Shown here in pieces: positions 1 through 8,289 of a DNA stretch of 64,000 bases. The notes under the pieces are model-generated. The model was given only the letters and a program-made list of their open reading frames with translations, was not told the DNA's origin and did no database searches. Made by a program: the position numbers and the translations under genes. The DNA lies in NCBI RefSeq assembly GCF_027853965.1, contig NZ_JAQGLB010000010.1, positions 245,792 to 309,791 of the forward strand. Reading direction: 5' to 3'. How positions within the stretch are numbered: position 1 is the first letter of the stretch; every line of letters starts with the position of its first letter. The stretch comes from Saccharopolyspora indica (GTDB taxonomy: Bacteria > Actinomycetota > Actinomycetes > Mycobacteriales > Pseudonocardiaceae).

Positions 1-2951
1 ACGAGGCGCTTTCCGGGCTGCGGCAGCAGGTTCGCAGGCAGTGGACCGAGGAGCGGGACAACCGGGGCTTGCAAGATCCCCGGCCGCTGCGCCTCCGGTG
101 GCGCCCCACGGAGCGCCCGGTCCAGGTGCGGCTGACCGCGGCTGAAAGAGGTCGGGCCGAACAGCGGCAGGGCGAGCTGTTGCAGGCGGCCGATGAGACC
201 GCGCCCGCTGCGGCGGCATTGCTGACGGCGTTTCAGCAGGACACCCGGCGGCAACTCGTGGTGCTGGGCGAGCGCGGCGCGGGCAAGAGCACTCTGGCGC
301 TGCTGTTCACCCTGGTCGCCCTCGACGACGCAGCACGACCGGTGCCGGTGTTGTTGTCGGTGGCGGGCTGGAATCCGAAGGAGCGCATCGAGGACTGGAT
401 CGCCCGCAGGATCAGCGAGGACTACCCCGCGGTGTCGTTGCGCCAGGTCGAGCACCTGCTCGCCGACCGCCGGCTGCTCCCGGTGCTCGACGGGCTGGAC
501 GAGGTTCCGCCGCGGTTGCTGGAACGCGCGTTGCACGCGCTCAACCGCGCCGCGGTCCCGGAAATGGTGATCACCTGCCGCAGCGCGGAGTTCGAAGCAG
601 CCGTGTCCCGGGGCGGGGCGCTGGTGCACGCCACGGTGGTCGAGATCGAACCGGTCAAACCCGAGGACGCGCGGGAGTTCTTCGAGCAGCGCGACCTCGA
701 AGGCGCGCAGCGCTGGGACGACGTCGTCGACACCATGGCCGACCGTCCGGACGGACCGCTGGCCCGGCTGCTCTCGACCCCGCTGATGATCATCCTGGCT
801 CGCCGGGCGTACCGCCGTCCCGGGAGCAGGCCGGACGAACTGGCGGAGTTCGGCACGGCCGAAGAAGCGGAAGCCCACCTGCTGTCGGAGTTCCTGCCCG
901 CCGTCTACCCGGACGAGCGCTACCGGGTGAAGGCCCAGCGCTGGCTGGTCTTCCTCGCCCACCACCTCGATCGCCAGGGCAATCCCGACTTCGAGTGGTG
1001 GCGCCTCGCCCGCGCGATGCCCCGATGGCTCATCCCGACCGTGGTAGCGGGAGTCCTGACCGGTGTCTTCTTCCTCGCGGTACCGGACGACAACTACCTG
1101 TACACGCCGAACCCGGCGGTTGCGCTGCCGCTGGTCGTGATGATCGGGGTGCACGTGGGGCGGGTCTCCCGCCTCCCGGCGGCGCAGGCGCAGCGGAGTC
1201 CGGTCCGGGCGCTGGGCGGGAGGATGCTCCGCAACGCCGCGGTGGCCGGGCTCGCCGCGGTGGCGATGGCGCTGCTGTTCATCGCCGCCGTCCACTTCTC
1301 CGGTTCGCTCGACGGGAAAGCGGCGATCTACGGCTACCTCAACCGGTTGAGCTTCGAGTCGGCGGCCGTCGACCTCATATTCTCGATATCGATCATCGGC
1401 AGCTGCGCCGTGTCGAGCCTGTACCGGGCGGGAATGCCGCAGCGCGTCGTCCCCCGCCTGCGGACGCTGCTGCCGGCTCTCGGTGTCGGCCTGGGCGTCG
1501 GGCTGCTCTCCGGGGTGCTGGTGTGGCTGTTCTTCTTCGTGGGAAAGCTGAGATTCCTGACGATCGCGCCCGATTCCGCTGATGTCGTCTCGACCACCGC
1601 GTTCTCCAGCACCGCGGTGTCGCTGATCTTCGCGGTGTTCGTGGGGCTGCCGATCGGGGCGGCGCGCTGGCTCGCATCGCCTTCTTCCGTCGAGGTGGGG
1701 AACTCGCCGCGCGCCGTGCTTCGCGGTGATCGCGCGGCGATGCTGCTGGCGACCCTGGTGAGCGGTGTTCCACTGCTGGGGCTCGTCTTCGGCGCGTGGT
1801 CGGTCGAGGACAACTACCGGGAGTTGTTCACCGCGTGCGGGGTGCTGGTGATGGCGGCCGTGCTGTGCTGCTCGGGCAGCGCCTGGGTCTCCTACACCAT
1901 CGCCAGGTCGTGGCTGGCGGTGCGCGGGCAGCTCCCGTGGCGGCTCACCGCGTTCCTGCGCAACGCGCACGCGATCGGTGTGCTGCGGCAGGCCGGTTCC
2001 GCCTACCAGCTGCGCCACGACGTGCTCCGCGCGCACCTCGCGGTCCAGCACCCGGGGCACCACCGCGAAACGCCTTCGCCGCGCGCGAAATTCGGGTGGA
2101 CGGGGGTCGGCATCGTCGCTTCGCTCGTCGTGCTCGGCGGCGTGACCGCTGCGTTCCTCCCGGCTGGTGCGCCGCGCGAGTTCGCTGCTCCGGTCAATCC
2201 TTACAACGATGCCGGGCTCGACCGGTCCGGCTACCTCATCAACAGCGATGACGGCAAGGGCGCTGAGAGCGTTGTGGACCTGCTGTCGGGCGATTCCTTT
2301 CCGCTCCCCGAGGGTGGTTCGGTGCACTCGGCGCAGATCTCCCCGGACGGTTCCAGGATTGCGCTGAGCCTGCGCGTCGGGGGCGACGAATCCCTGCTGG
2401 AGGTCCGCGAAGTCGCCGGTGGGCGCGTGGTGCGGTCGGTGCCCGTCCCCTTGTGGGGCATCGTCAAGTACGGTCCCGGTGGGAAGTCCGTCGCGGTCGT
2501 CAATCCCTTCCGGCGGAGTGCGATCACCTTCGACGTGGAGAGCGGGAAGTGGGCCGCTGCTGCCACCGCGCCCCTCCCGGGCGGTCCTGTTTCGCCGTAC
2601 TACTGGCAGTTGGTGGAGTCGTCGGACTTCGAGAGCCTGCTCCTGGTCAACGCGCGGGGCGAGCTGTGGAAGTGGGGCTACCTCAGCGGGATCTCCGAGA
2701 AGGTCGCCGACAACGCCTGCGCACCTGCGGGTCCCTGCCGGGTGTCGGTCGCCGACGGCGGGCAGGTCGTGGTGACTTCCCGCAACGAGGGAATCATCAA
2801 GAACATCAGCAGCGGCGCCACGCTGCACATCACCGATGTGACCGGACTGGTGCGCGCGCTCGACAGCTGGGAGCTCAGCGCCGATGGCCGCACGCTGTTC
2901 ACCTACGCCGCCGGTGGCGTCGTCCGGGCGTGGGACGTTCCGGCGTTCTGA
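1..2951 (+). CDS. NACHT/STAND-type NTPase with multi-pass membrane region and beta-propeller-like C-terminus (5' partial)
   Basis: The frame is open to the left edge from base 3, and the residues before the first possible start (TTG at 69) look like coding sequence, so the true start lies outside the window. A Walker A motif GERGAGKST is at nt 267-293 and a Walker B/NACHT motif LLPVLDGLDE at nt 474-503. About eight or nine hydrophobic segments follow between nt 1035 and 2165. The last ~230 residues contain repeated 'SPDG/SADGR..' strands ending in VRAWDV, as in WD40-like propellers. In this family the NTPase normally acts as an ATP-driven oligomerising switch; an N-terminal effector or protease domain, if any, is not visible. 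Function (signalling or antiphage defence) is inference. A hairpin terminator follows directly. Confidence 0.85.
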   Translation, partial: EALSGLRQQVRRQWTEERDNRGLQDPRPLRLRWRPTERPVQVRLTAAERGRAEQRQGELLQAADETAPAAAALLTAFQQDTRRQLVVLGERGAGKSTLALLFTLVALDDAARPVPVLLSVAGWNPKERIEDWIARRISEDYPAVSLRQVEHLLADRRLLPVLDGLDEVPPRLLERALHALNRAAVPEMVITCRSAEFEAAVSRGGALVHATVVEIEPVKPEDAREFFEQRDLEGAQRWDDVVDTMADRPDGPLARLLSTPLMIILARRAYRRPGSRPDELAEFGTAEEAEAHLLSEFLPAVYPDERYRVKAQRWLVFLAHHLDRQGNPDFEWWRLARAMPRWLIPTVVAGVLTGVFFLAVPDDNYLYTPNPAVALPLVVMIGVHVGRVSRLPAAQAQRSPVRALGGRMLRNAAVAGLAAVAMALLFIAAVHFSGSLDGKAAIYGYLNRLSFESAAVDLIFSISIIGSCAVSSLYRAGMPQRVVPRLRTLLPALGVGLGVGLLSGVLVWLFFFVGKLRFLTIAPDSADVVSTTAFSSTAVSLIFAVFVGLPIGAARWLASPSSVEVGNSPRAVLRGDRAAMLLATLVSGVPLLGLVFGAWSVEDNYRELFTACGVLVMAAVLCCSGSAWVSYTIARSWLAVRGQLPWRLTAFLRNAHAIGVLRQAGSAYQLRHDVLRAHLAVQHPGHHRETPSPRAKFGWTGVGIVASLVVLGGVTAAFLPAGAPREFAAPVNPYNDAGLDRSGYLINSDDGKGAESVVDLLSGDSFPLPEGGSVHSAQISPDGSRIALSLRVGGDESLLEVREVAGGRVVRSVPVPLWGIVKYGPGGKSVAVVNPFRRSAITFDVESGKWAAAATAPLPGGPVSPYYWQLVESSDFESLLLVNARGELWKWGYLSGISEKVADNACAPAGPCRVSVADGGQVVVTSRNEGIIKNISSGATLHITDVTGLVRALDSWELSADGRTLFTYAAGGVVRAWDVPAF

Positions 2952-2952
2952 G

Positions 2953-2980
2953 AGGTGCCGGGCTCGGAGACCCGGCACCT
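2953..2980. terminator. Bidirectional hairpin terminator between convergent genes
   Basis: Perfect 10-bp arms (aggtgccggg / cccggcacct) around an 8-nt loop lie immediately after the NACHT gene stop and just beyond the 3' end of the convergent aldehyde dehydrogenase gene. There is no clear U-tract, as is common in high-GC actinobacteria. Confidence 0.6.
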
Positions 2981-2987
2981 CGGGCGA

Positions 2988-4442
2988 TCACCTCGGCTCG
3001 TGCCTGGTCTGCGGGATTCCCCAGGGGTTTTCGTCGCGGAGCGCTTCCGGGAGGAGGTTCTGGGGGACGTTCTGGTAGGTGACCGGGCGGAGGAAGCGGT
3101 CGATCGCCGTCGTGCCCACCGAGGTGAAGCGGGCGTCCGTCGTCGCCGGGTAGGGGCCTCCGTGGTGCATCGCGGGGGAGACCGCGACGCCGGTCGGCCA
3201 GCCGTTGAAGAGGAGCCTGCCCGCCCGGTCGCGCAGGCGGCTCACCAGGGTTGCGGCGAATTCGGCATCCGAATCCTCGGCGTGCAGGGTCGCCGTGAGG
3301 TTGCCCTCGAACGCTTCGGCAGCTCGGCGGGCTTCGTCCTCGGAGGCGTAGGTGACCACGATGGACAGCGGGCCGAAGACCTCCTCCAGCAGCGCCTCGC
3401 GGTTGGCCAGCAGCGTGGCGACGTCGGTGCTCAGCAGCGTCGGCGCCGCGCCGTCGTCGACGCCGCCCTCCGCCAGCACCCGCACGCCCGGCACCTCGGT
3501 CACCGCGGCGCGGCGGTCGCAGTAGCCCTCGTGCAACCGCTCGTTGAGCATCTTGTGCGCTGCCACGGCCTTCGACTCCGCGGCCAGCAGCTCGTCCAGA
3601 CCGTGGTCGGCGGGCAGGAACAGCAGCCCTGGTTTGGTGCAGAGCTGGCCCGCGTTGCCGGAGTACGACGTCACGTAGCCCTCGGCGATCTCCGGACCGC
3701 GCGCGCGAATCGCTCCGGGAGCGGCGAAGACCGGGTTGAGGCTGCCCAGCTCACCGAAGAACGGGATCGGCGCCGGGCGGGAGTTGGCGATGTCGAACAG
3801 CGCCCGGCCCGCCGGGACCGAGCCGGTGAACGCCGCCGCCTTGACCCGGGGATCCCGCAGCGCCACCGCACCGGCTTCCAAGCCCAGCACGACGTGGAAA
3901 ACCCCGTCCGGAGCGCCGGATTCGGCCAGGGCGGCGGTGAGGATCTCGCCGGTGCGCGCGGAAAGCCGCGGGTGCCCCGGGTGCGCCTTGAGCACGACCG
4001 GGCAGCCGGCGGCCAGCGCCGAGGCCGTGTCGCCGCCCGCGACGGAGAACGCGAACGGGAAGTTGCTCGCCGCGAACACCAGCACCGGGCCCACCGGCAC
4101 CAGGACGCGGCGCAGATCGGGCTTGGCGCCCAGCGGGAAGTCCGGGTCCGCGCTGTCCACAGTGGCCTGGAGGTGGCCGCCGTCGTCGAGAACTCCGGCG
4201 AACAGCCGCAGCTGGAACGTGGTGCGCTTGAGCTCACCCGTCAGCCGCCCCTCGGACAGGTTGGACTCGGCCATGGCCAGCGGCACGAGCTCGCCCGCGG
4301 CGGCGTCGAGCGCGTCGGCGACGGCGCGGATCTGCCTGGCGCGGGTGGCGGGGGACTGCGCGCCGAACGCCTCGGCGGCTTCGGCGGCCCGCTGCAGGGC
4401 GGTGTCGAGTTCGGCTGGCGTGGTGTCCGGGATCTCGGTCAA
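2988..4442 (-). CDS. Aldehyde dehydrogenase, alpha-ketoglutaric-semialdehyde dehydrogenase-like
   Basis: An NAD(P)+-dependent aldehyde dehydrogenase. Family signatures are the cofactor-site ASNFPFAF segment, the FFGELGSLNP segment carrying the general-base Glu, and the catalytic Cys in GQLCTKPG (codon 3639-3641 on the complement). These variants are typical of 2,5-dioxovalerate (ketoglutarate semialdehyde) dehydrogenases of sugar-acid catabolism; the exact substrate is an inference. I place the start at TTG 4442 because AAAGGA lies 8 nt upstream. The longer in-frame ATG at 4544 falls inside the terminator hairpin of the preceding gene and would add an unconserved Arg-rich leader. No other sugar-acid catabolic gene is nearby, so the physiological context is unknown. 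Confidence 0.85.
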   Translation of the reverse strand: MTEIPDTTPAELDTALQRAAEAAEAFGAQSPATRARQIRAVADALDAAAGELVPLAMAESNLSEGRLTGELKRTTFQLRLFAGVLDDGGHLQATVDSADPDFPLGAKPDLRRVLVPVGPVLVFAASNFPFAFSVAGGDTASALAAGCPVVLKAHPGHPRLSARTGEILTAALAESGAPDGVFHVVLGLEAGAVALRDPRVKAAAFTGSVPAGRALFDIANSRPAPIPFFGELGSLNPVFAAPGAIRARGPEIAEGYVTSYSGNAGQLCTKPGLLFLPADHGLDELLAAESKAVAAHKMLNERLHEGYCDRRAAVTEVPGVRVLAEGGVDDGAAPTLLSTDVATLLANREALLEEVFGPLSIVVTYASEDEARRAAEAFEGNLTATLHAEDSDAEFAATLVSRLRDRAGRLLFNGWPTGVAVSPAMHHGGPYPATTDARFTSVGTTAIDRFLRPVTYQNVPQNLLPEALRDENPWGIPQTRHEPR

Positions 4443-4535
4443 CGTGCCCGTCCTTTGCGCGATGCGAGTGGCGACACCGACACCGTAGTACCTCCGGCGG
4501 CCGACAGGCCGGACAACGTTCGGCATAACGGCAGA

Positions 4536-4562
4536 GCCGGACACCTCGCCGAGGTGTCCGGC
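4536..4562 (-). terminator. Perfect 12-bp hairpin terminator after the MetE-like gene
   Basis: Arms gccggacacctc / gaggtgtccggc are perfectly complementary with a 3-nt loop. It sits 23 nt downstream of the stop of the minus-strand MetE-like gene and upstream of the aldehyde dehydrogenase. It makes the long in-frame ATG at 4544 unlikely as a start. Confidence 0.65.
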
Positions 4563-4584
4563 ACGCGGAATTCCCCTGCCGGTG

Positions 4585-5649
4585 CTACAGGCCGAGGGCC
4601 TCAGCGGCCATGGCCGTGCCCCGGACCCGGGCTTCGATCTTGGCGAAGGCCGTGTCGCGGGAGGTGGAGGTGTCGTCGGCGAACGGGGAGAAACCGCAGT
4701 CGTCGCAGGTGCCCAGCTGGTCCGCGGGGAGGTGGCGGGCCGCCGCCAGCACCCGGTCGCGCACCTCCTCCGGCGTCTCGACGCGCGGGTCGATCGGGTC
4801 GGTCACGCCGACGAACACCCGGATTCCCGGCCGGAGGTGGTCGGCGATGATGCCGAGCACGCGGTCGGGATCGGCTTCGCTGGCCAGCTGGACGTAGAAG
4901 TTGCCGACCTGCAGGCCGAACAGCTTCGGCAGCAGGCCCGCGTAGTCCACGTCCGCGCTGTGCGTCGAATCGTGGTCCCCGCCTGGGCACGTGTGCACCC
5001 CGATCCGGGCCTGCTCCTCCGGGCCGAACCGGTCGAGCACCGAGTTGTTCAGCGCGATGAAGTCGTCGAGCAGACCACCCGACGGATCCAGCTTGAGCGA
5101 CAGCCGGGCCTCGGTGAAGTCCAGCTGGACGCGGTGCGCACCGGCTTCCAGGCAGCGGCGGATGTCGGCTTCGGCCTCGTCGGCGAGGTCCTGGAGGAAC
5201 GCTTCGCGGGAGTAGCCGTCGATGCCCTCCGCCGGGTAGAGCAGGCTCAGCGCGGACGGGGCGATGACCGCCTGCTTGACCGGCAGGTCGGTGTGTTCGC
5301 GGGCGCTGCGCAGGTAGCTGTCGGCGTGGGCCTGGTAGCGGAACGGTCCCGCGGTCAGGGCGGGCAGCTGCCTGGTGTGCCCGTCGGCGAACGGGATGAC
5401 CGCGCCGTCCGGGGACAGGGTGTCGAGACCGGCGATCGGGTAGGTGAGGAAGCTCGGCTTGCGCTGCTCGCCGTCCACCACGACGGGGCACCCCAGCTTC
5501 GCCAGCCTGGTCAGGGTGTCGGTGGTCGCCTGGTCCTGGAGCGCGGCGAGAGCCGCGTCGTCGATCTCTCCGCGGGCGTGCGCGGCGAGGCCGTGCTGGA
5601 GCTCCTGCGGCCGGGGGATGCTGCCGATGGGCTCGGTGGGGAGTGTCAT
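4585..5649 (-). CDS. Cobalamin-independent methionine synthase II family protein (MetE C-terminal-like)
   Basis: 354 residues, corresponding to only the catalytic C-terminal barrel of MetE, as in the YxjG/YxjH-type family. Zinc-ligand motifs are visible: HTCPGGD in the middle and CDDCGF near the C-terminus. The substrate-binding start GSIPRP and DGEQRK segment are also typical. The family transfers methyl groups to thiols such as homocysteine or related sulfur compounds. Because the N-terminal folate-binding half of MetE is absent, the methyl donor is uncertain. The gene is monocistronic by context: a strong hairpin follows it, and its promoter region carries a 16-bp palindrome 25 nt before the ATG. 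Confidence 0.85.
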   Translation of the reverse strand: MTLPTEPIGSIPRPQELQHGLAAHARGEIDDAALAALQDQATTDTLTRLAKLGCPVVVDGEQRKPSFLTYPIAGLDTLSPDGAVIPFADGHTRQLPALTAGPFRYQAHADSYLRSAREHTDLPVKQAVIAPSALSLLYPAEGIDGYSREAFLQDLADEAEADIRRCLEAGAHRVQLDFTEARLSLKLDPSGGLLDDFIALNNSVLDRFGPEEQARIGVHTCPGGDHDSTHSADVDYAGLLPKLFGLQVGNFYVQLASEADPDRVLGIIADHLRPGIRVFVGVTDPIDPRVETPEEVRDRVLAAARHLPADQLGTCDDCGFSPFADDTSTSRDTAFAKIEARVRGTAMAAEALGL

Positions 5650-5673
5650 GGCTCGGACGATAGGGAGGGGCGG

Positions 5674-5689
5674 CTTCGCGGCCGCGAAG
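5674..5689. promoter_or_regulatory. 16-bp perfect palindrome upstream of the MetE-like gene
   Basis: CTTCGCGGCCGCGAAG lies 25 nt upstream of the minus-strand ATG at 5649. It could be an operator or a short mRNA hairpin; no regulator gene adjoins it. Confidence 0.3.
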
Positions 5690-5747
5690 TTTCACCCGGT
5701 TGCCAGCGCCGCGTTGCCGGATTTCACCCTGGCAGCAGATCAACTGC

Positions 5748-5783
5748 GACGGCACCTCCGGCCGGGCGGTCGGAGGTGCCGTC
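5748..5783 (-). terminator. Hairpin terminator after the ferredoxin reductase gene
   Basis: Perfect 13-bp arms (gacggcacctccg / cggaggtgccgtc) with a 10-nt loop lie 28 nt beyond the stop of the minus-strand reductase gene and upstream of the MetE-like gene on the same strand, separating the two transcription units. Confidence 0.65.
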
Positions 5784-5810
5784 GAAAAGCACTGCGGGAG
5801 CGGGAGAAAG

Positions 5811-7160
5811 TCACTCCGCGCGGGAGATGCGCACCATCTCGTCGCGGGGGACGACCTTGACCCGCTCGCGGCCCTGAGCCTCGCCCAGCGCCTTCTCGTG
5901 GGCGTCCAGGCGGCCCCAGCCCTCCCACGTCGTGTACTCCACGCCGCGCTCCTCCAGCAGCCGCAGGATGCTCTCGGCCGAGGGCTCCTCCGCCTGCGGC
6001 ATCGACTCCAGGTCGGCCAGCAGGTTGTTGATCGTCTCCAGCGCGTCGCCCTTGGTGTGGCCGATCAGGCCCACCGGGCCGCGCTTGATCCAGCCCGTGG
6101 TGTAGACGCCGGGCATGTGCTCGCCGTCCAGGTCCAGCACCCGGCCGCCGTCGTTGGGCACGACGCCCGCGGCGTGGTCGAACGGGATGTCGGCCAGCGG
6201 CGAGCTCAGGTAGCCCACCGCGCGGTAGACCTGCTGCGCCGGGTACGTCTCGTACTCGCCGGTGCCGCGCACGTTGCCGTCACCGGTGAGCTCCATGACC
6301 TCGACCTTGAAGCCCTCGACCCGGTCGGTGCCCTGCACCTCGACCGGCGCGCGCAGGAAGTGCAGGTGCAGCCGCCGCGCGGTGTCGTTCTTCGGGTCGC
6401 GCAGCGCCCAGTCCTGCAGCGTCTTGACGATCGTCTTCACCTGGTTGTTGGTGCGGATCGCCTCCTCGCTGGCCTCGTCGAGCTCGAAGCCCTCCGGGTG
6501 CACGATGACCTCGACGTCGTCCTGGTGGTCGAGCTCGCGCAGCTCCAGCGGGGTGAACTTGGCCTGCGCCGGACCGCGCCGGGCGAACAGGTGCACGTCG
6601 GTGACCCGCGAATCCTTCAGGCCGCGGTGCACGTTCTCCGGGATCTCGGTGCTCAGCAGGTCGTCGGCCTGCTTGGCCAGCACGCGGGCCACGTCCAGCG
6701 CCACGTTGCCCGCGCCGATCACCGCGACCTGCTCGCCGTCCAGCGTCCACTCGCGCGGCGCCTCCGGGTAGCCGTCGTACCAGTAGACGAAGTCGGCGGC
6801 GCCGAAGCTGTGCGGCAGGTCGATGCCGGGGATGTCCAGCGGGCGGTCCTGGTCCGCGCCGGTGGCGAAGATGACCGCGTCGTAGTGGTGCCGCAAGTCG
6901 TCCAGCTTGACGTCCACGCCGTAGTCGACGTGCCCGAGGAAGCGGATCTCCGGCTTCTCCAGCACCCTGTGCAGCGCGCTGACGATGCCCTTGATGCGCG
7001 GGTGGTCGGGCGCCACGCCGTAGCGGATCAGACCGTAGGGCGCGGGCATCCGGTCCAGCAGGTCGATCTCGACCGGGGTCTCGGACTTGGTCAGGATGTC
7101 GGCCGCGTACACACCGGCCGGTCCGCTGCCGACGATCGCTACCCGCAGAGGGCGAGTCAT
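5811..7160 (-). CDS. fprA: FAD-dependent NADPH-ferredoxin reductase (FprA type)
   Basis: 449 residues, matching the adrenodoxin-reductase/FprA family of actinobacteria. The N-terminal FAD motif GSGPAG is at residues 11-16, followed by the family segment YGLIRYGVAPDHP. The NADP-binding motif VIGAGNVALDVAR lies in the middle, and YTTGWIKRGPVGLIG in the C-terminal half is characteristic. The enzyme passes electrons from NADPH through FAD to ferredoxins, which in actinomycetes feed cytochromes P450 and other redox enzymes. The start is supported by AGGAGG about 7 nt upstream of ATG 7160. An iron-box-like sequence lies ~100 nt upstream, so iron-dependent control is possible. Confidence 0.95.
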   Translation of the reverse strand: MTRPLRVAIVGSGPAGVYAADILTKSETPVEIDLLDRMPAPYGLIRYGVAPDHPRIKGIVSALHRVLEKPEIRFLGHVDYGVDVKLDDLRHHYDAVIFATGADQDRPLDIPGIDLPHSFGAADFVYWYDGYPEAPREWTLDGEQVAVIGAGNVALDVARVLAKQADDLLSTEIPENVHRGLKDSRVTDVHLFARRGPAQAKFTPLELRELDHQDDVEVIVHPEGFELDEASEEAIRTNNQVKTIVKTLQDWALRDPKNDTARRLHLHFLRAPVEVQGTDRVEGFKVEVMELTGDGNVRGTGEYETYPAQQVYRAVGYLSSPLADIPFDHAAGVVPNDGGRVLDLDGEHMPGVYTTGWIKRGPVGLIGHTKGDALETINNLLADLESMPQAEEPSAESILRLLEERGVEYTTWEGWGRLDAHEKALGEAQGRERVKVVPRDEMVRISRAE

Positions 7161-7479
7161 TCCATCTCCTCCTACCCCGCGCGGTCCTCGGCCGGCCCGG
7201 AGTGCTCGCTGACTGGCCCATCACGACTGGGCCTGGTGGCGTCCACCAAGACCCCTCCAGCTTAGGTATCCCTTACCCCGGATCCCGCCATGCGGACGGT
7301 GACAATGCTCATACCGGAACCCGGATCCGATCGGCCGGAACGCAGAGTGCGTGACTAGATGCGGCGGGTGACAGTAGGATCCCCGCTTGATCAACGTTCC
7401 GGTCGCGGTGGCTACCTCGCTCGACGACGCAGAGATGATCTCGGTGGCCGGGCGGACCAACGGCTGGAGGTCACGCGAG
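7161..7479. other. Intergenic region between divergent fprA and methyltransferase genes
   Basis: This 319-nt region has no supportable gene. It holds the promoters of both divergent genes and the iron-box-like sequence at 7262-7277. In-frame upstream ATG/TTG codons of the methyltransferase exist (7387, 7435) but lack a ribosome-binding site. Confidence 0.5.
7262..7277. promoter_or_regulatory. Possible iron box (DtxR/IdeR-like)
   Basis: TTAGGTATCCCTTACC matches the outer parts of the actinobacterial DtxR/IdeR operator form TTAGGTAAGGCTTACCTAA but not its three central bases or 3' tail. Its position upstream of a ferredoxin reductase is suggestive only. Confidence 0.3.
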
Positions 7480-8289
7480 ATGCAGCAGCGGCCGGACTGG
7501 GCGCCCGAGGGCGTCGACCTGGACAAGCCCAGCGCAGCCAGGTGCTACGACTTCTACTTAGGTGGCGCGTACAACTTCGAGGTGGACCGCGAGCTCGGCC
7601 GCAAGGTCATGGAAGTGGTGCCCAACGTCCAGGAGATCGCGATCAACAACCGCGCCTTCCTGCGGCGCGCGGTGCGCTACTGCCTGGACCAGGGCATCCG
7701 GCAGTTCCTGGACATCGGCTCCGGGATCCCGACGGTGGGCAACGTGCACGAGATCGCCCAGGCCGCGGACCCGGAGTCCCGCGTGGTCTACGTGGACAAC
7801 GAGCCGGTCGCGGTCGCGCACAGCCGCGCCATCCTGGGCGACACCGAGCGGGCCACCATCGTGCAAGCCGACCTGCTCGACGTCGAAGGCGTCCTGGACG
7901 CGCCCGAGACGCAGCGGATGCTCGACTTCACCCAGCCCATCGCCGTCATGATGGTCGCCCTGGTGCACTTCGTCCCGGACAGCAGCAACCCGCGCGAGGT
8001 GATCCGCCGCTACTACGAGCGCCTCCCGGCGGGCAGCCACCTCGGCTTCTCGCACGTCACCGGCGACCACTACATGGAGGGCGTGCAGGGGCTCGTGAAG
8101 CTCTACGAGGACAGCATCAACCCGGTCACGCTGCGCACCCGCGACGAGGTCGCCGAGCTGGTCGGCGACTTCGAGCTCGTCGAGCCCGGCGTGGTCTACG
8201 TCCCGGACTGGCGGCCGGACACCGAGGAGGACGTCTGGGAGAAGCCGGAGCGGTCCATCGTCTACGGCGCAGTCGGACGCAAGGTGTGA
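7480..8289 (+). CDS. SAM-dependent methyltransferase, DUF574 family (Methyltransf_19)
   Basis: 269 residues from ATG 7480, chosen because GGAGGT lies 8 nt upstream and the family-typical opening (PDWAPEGVDLDKPSAARCYD, then YLGGAYNFEVDRE) begins there. The SAM-binding segment is FLDIGSGIPTVGNVHE, followed by the acidic VYVDNEPVAVAH. DUF574 proteins are abundant in actinomycetes; their substrates are mostly unknown, so only the class of reaction can be stated. The stop codon overlaps the start of the next gene (GTGA at 8286-8289), which suggests translational coupling with a c-di-GMP-type signalling protein. Confidence 0.88.
   Translation: MQQRPDWAPEGVDLDKPSAARCYDFYLGGAYNFEVDRELGRKVMEVVPNVQEIAINNRAFLRRAVRYCLDQGIRQFLDIGSGIPTVGNVHEIAQAADPESRVVYVDNEPVAVAHSRAILGDTERATIVQADLLDVEGVLDAPETQRMLDFTQPIAVMMVALVHFVPDSSNPREVIRRYYERLPAGSHLGFSHVTGDHYMEGVQGLVKLYEDSINPVTLRTRDEVAELVGDFELVEPGVVYVPDWRPDTEEDVWEKPERSIVYGAVGRKV

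Noticed and set aside
2955..4850. Plus-strand open frame opposite the aldehyde dehydrogenase
   Set aside because: Low-complexity composition typical of an antisense shadow, and it begins within a terminator.
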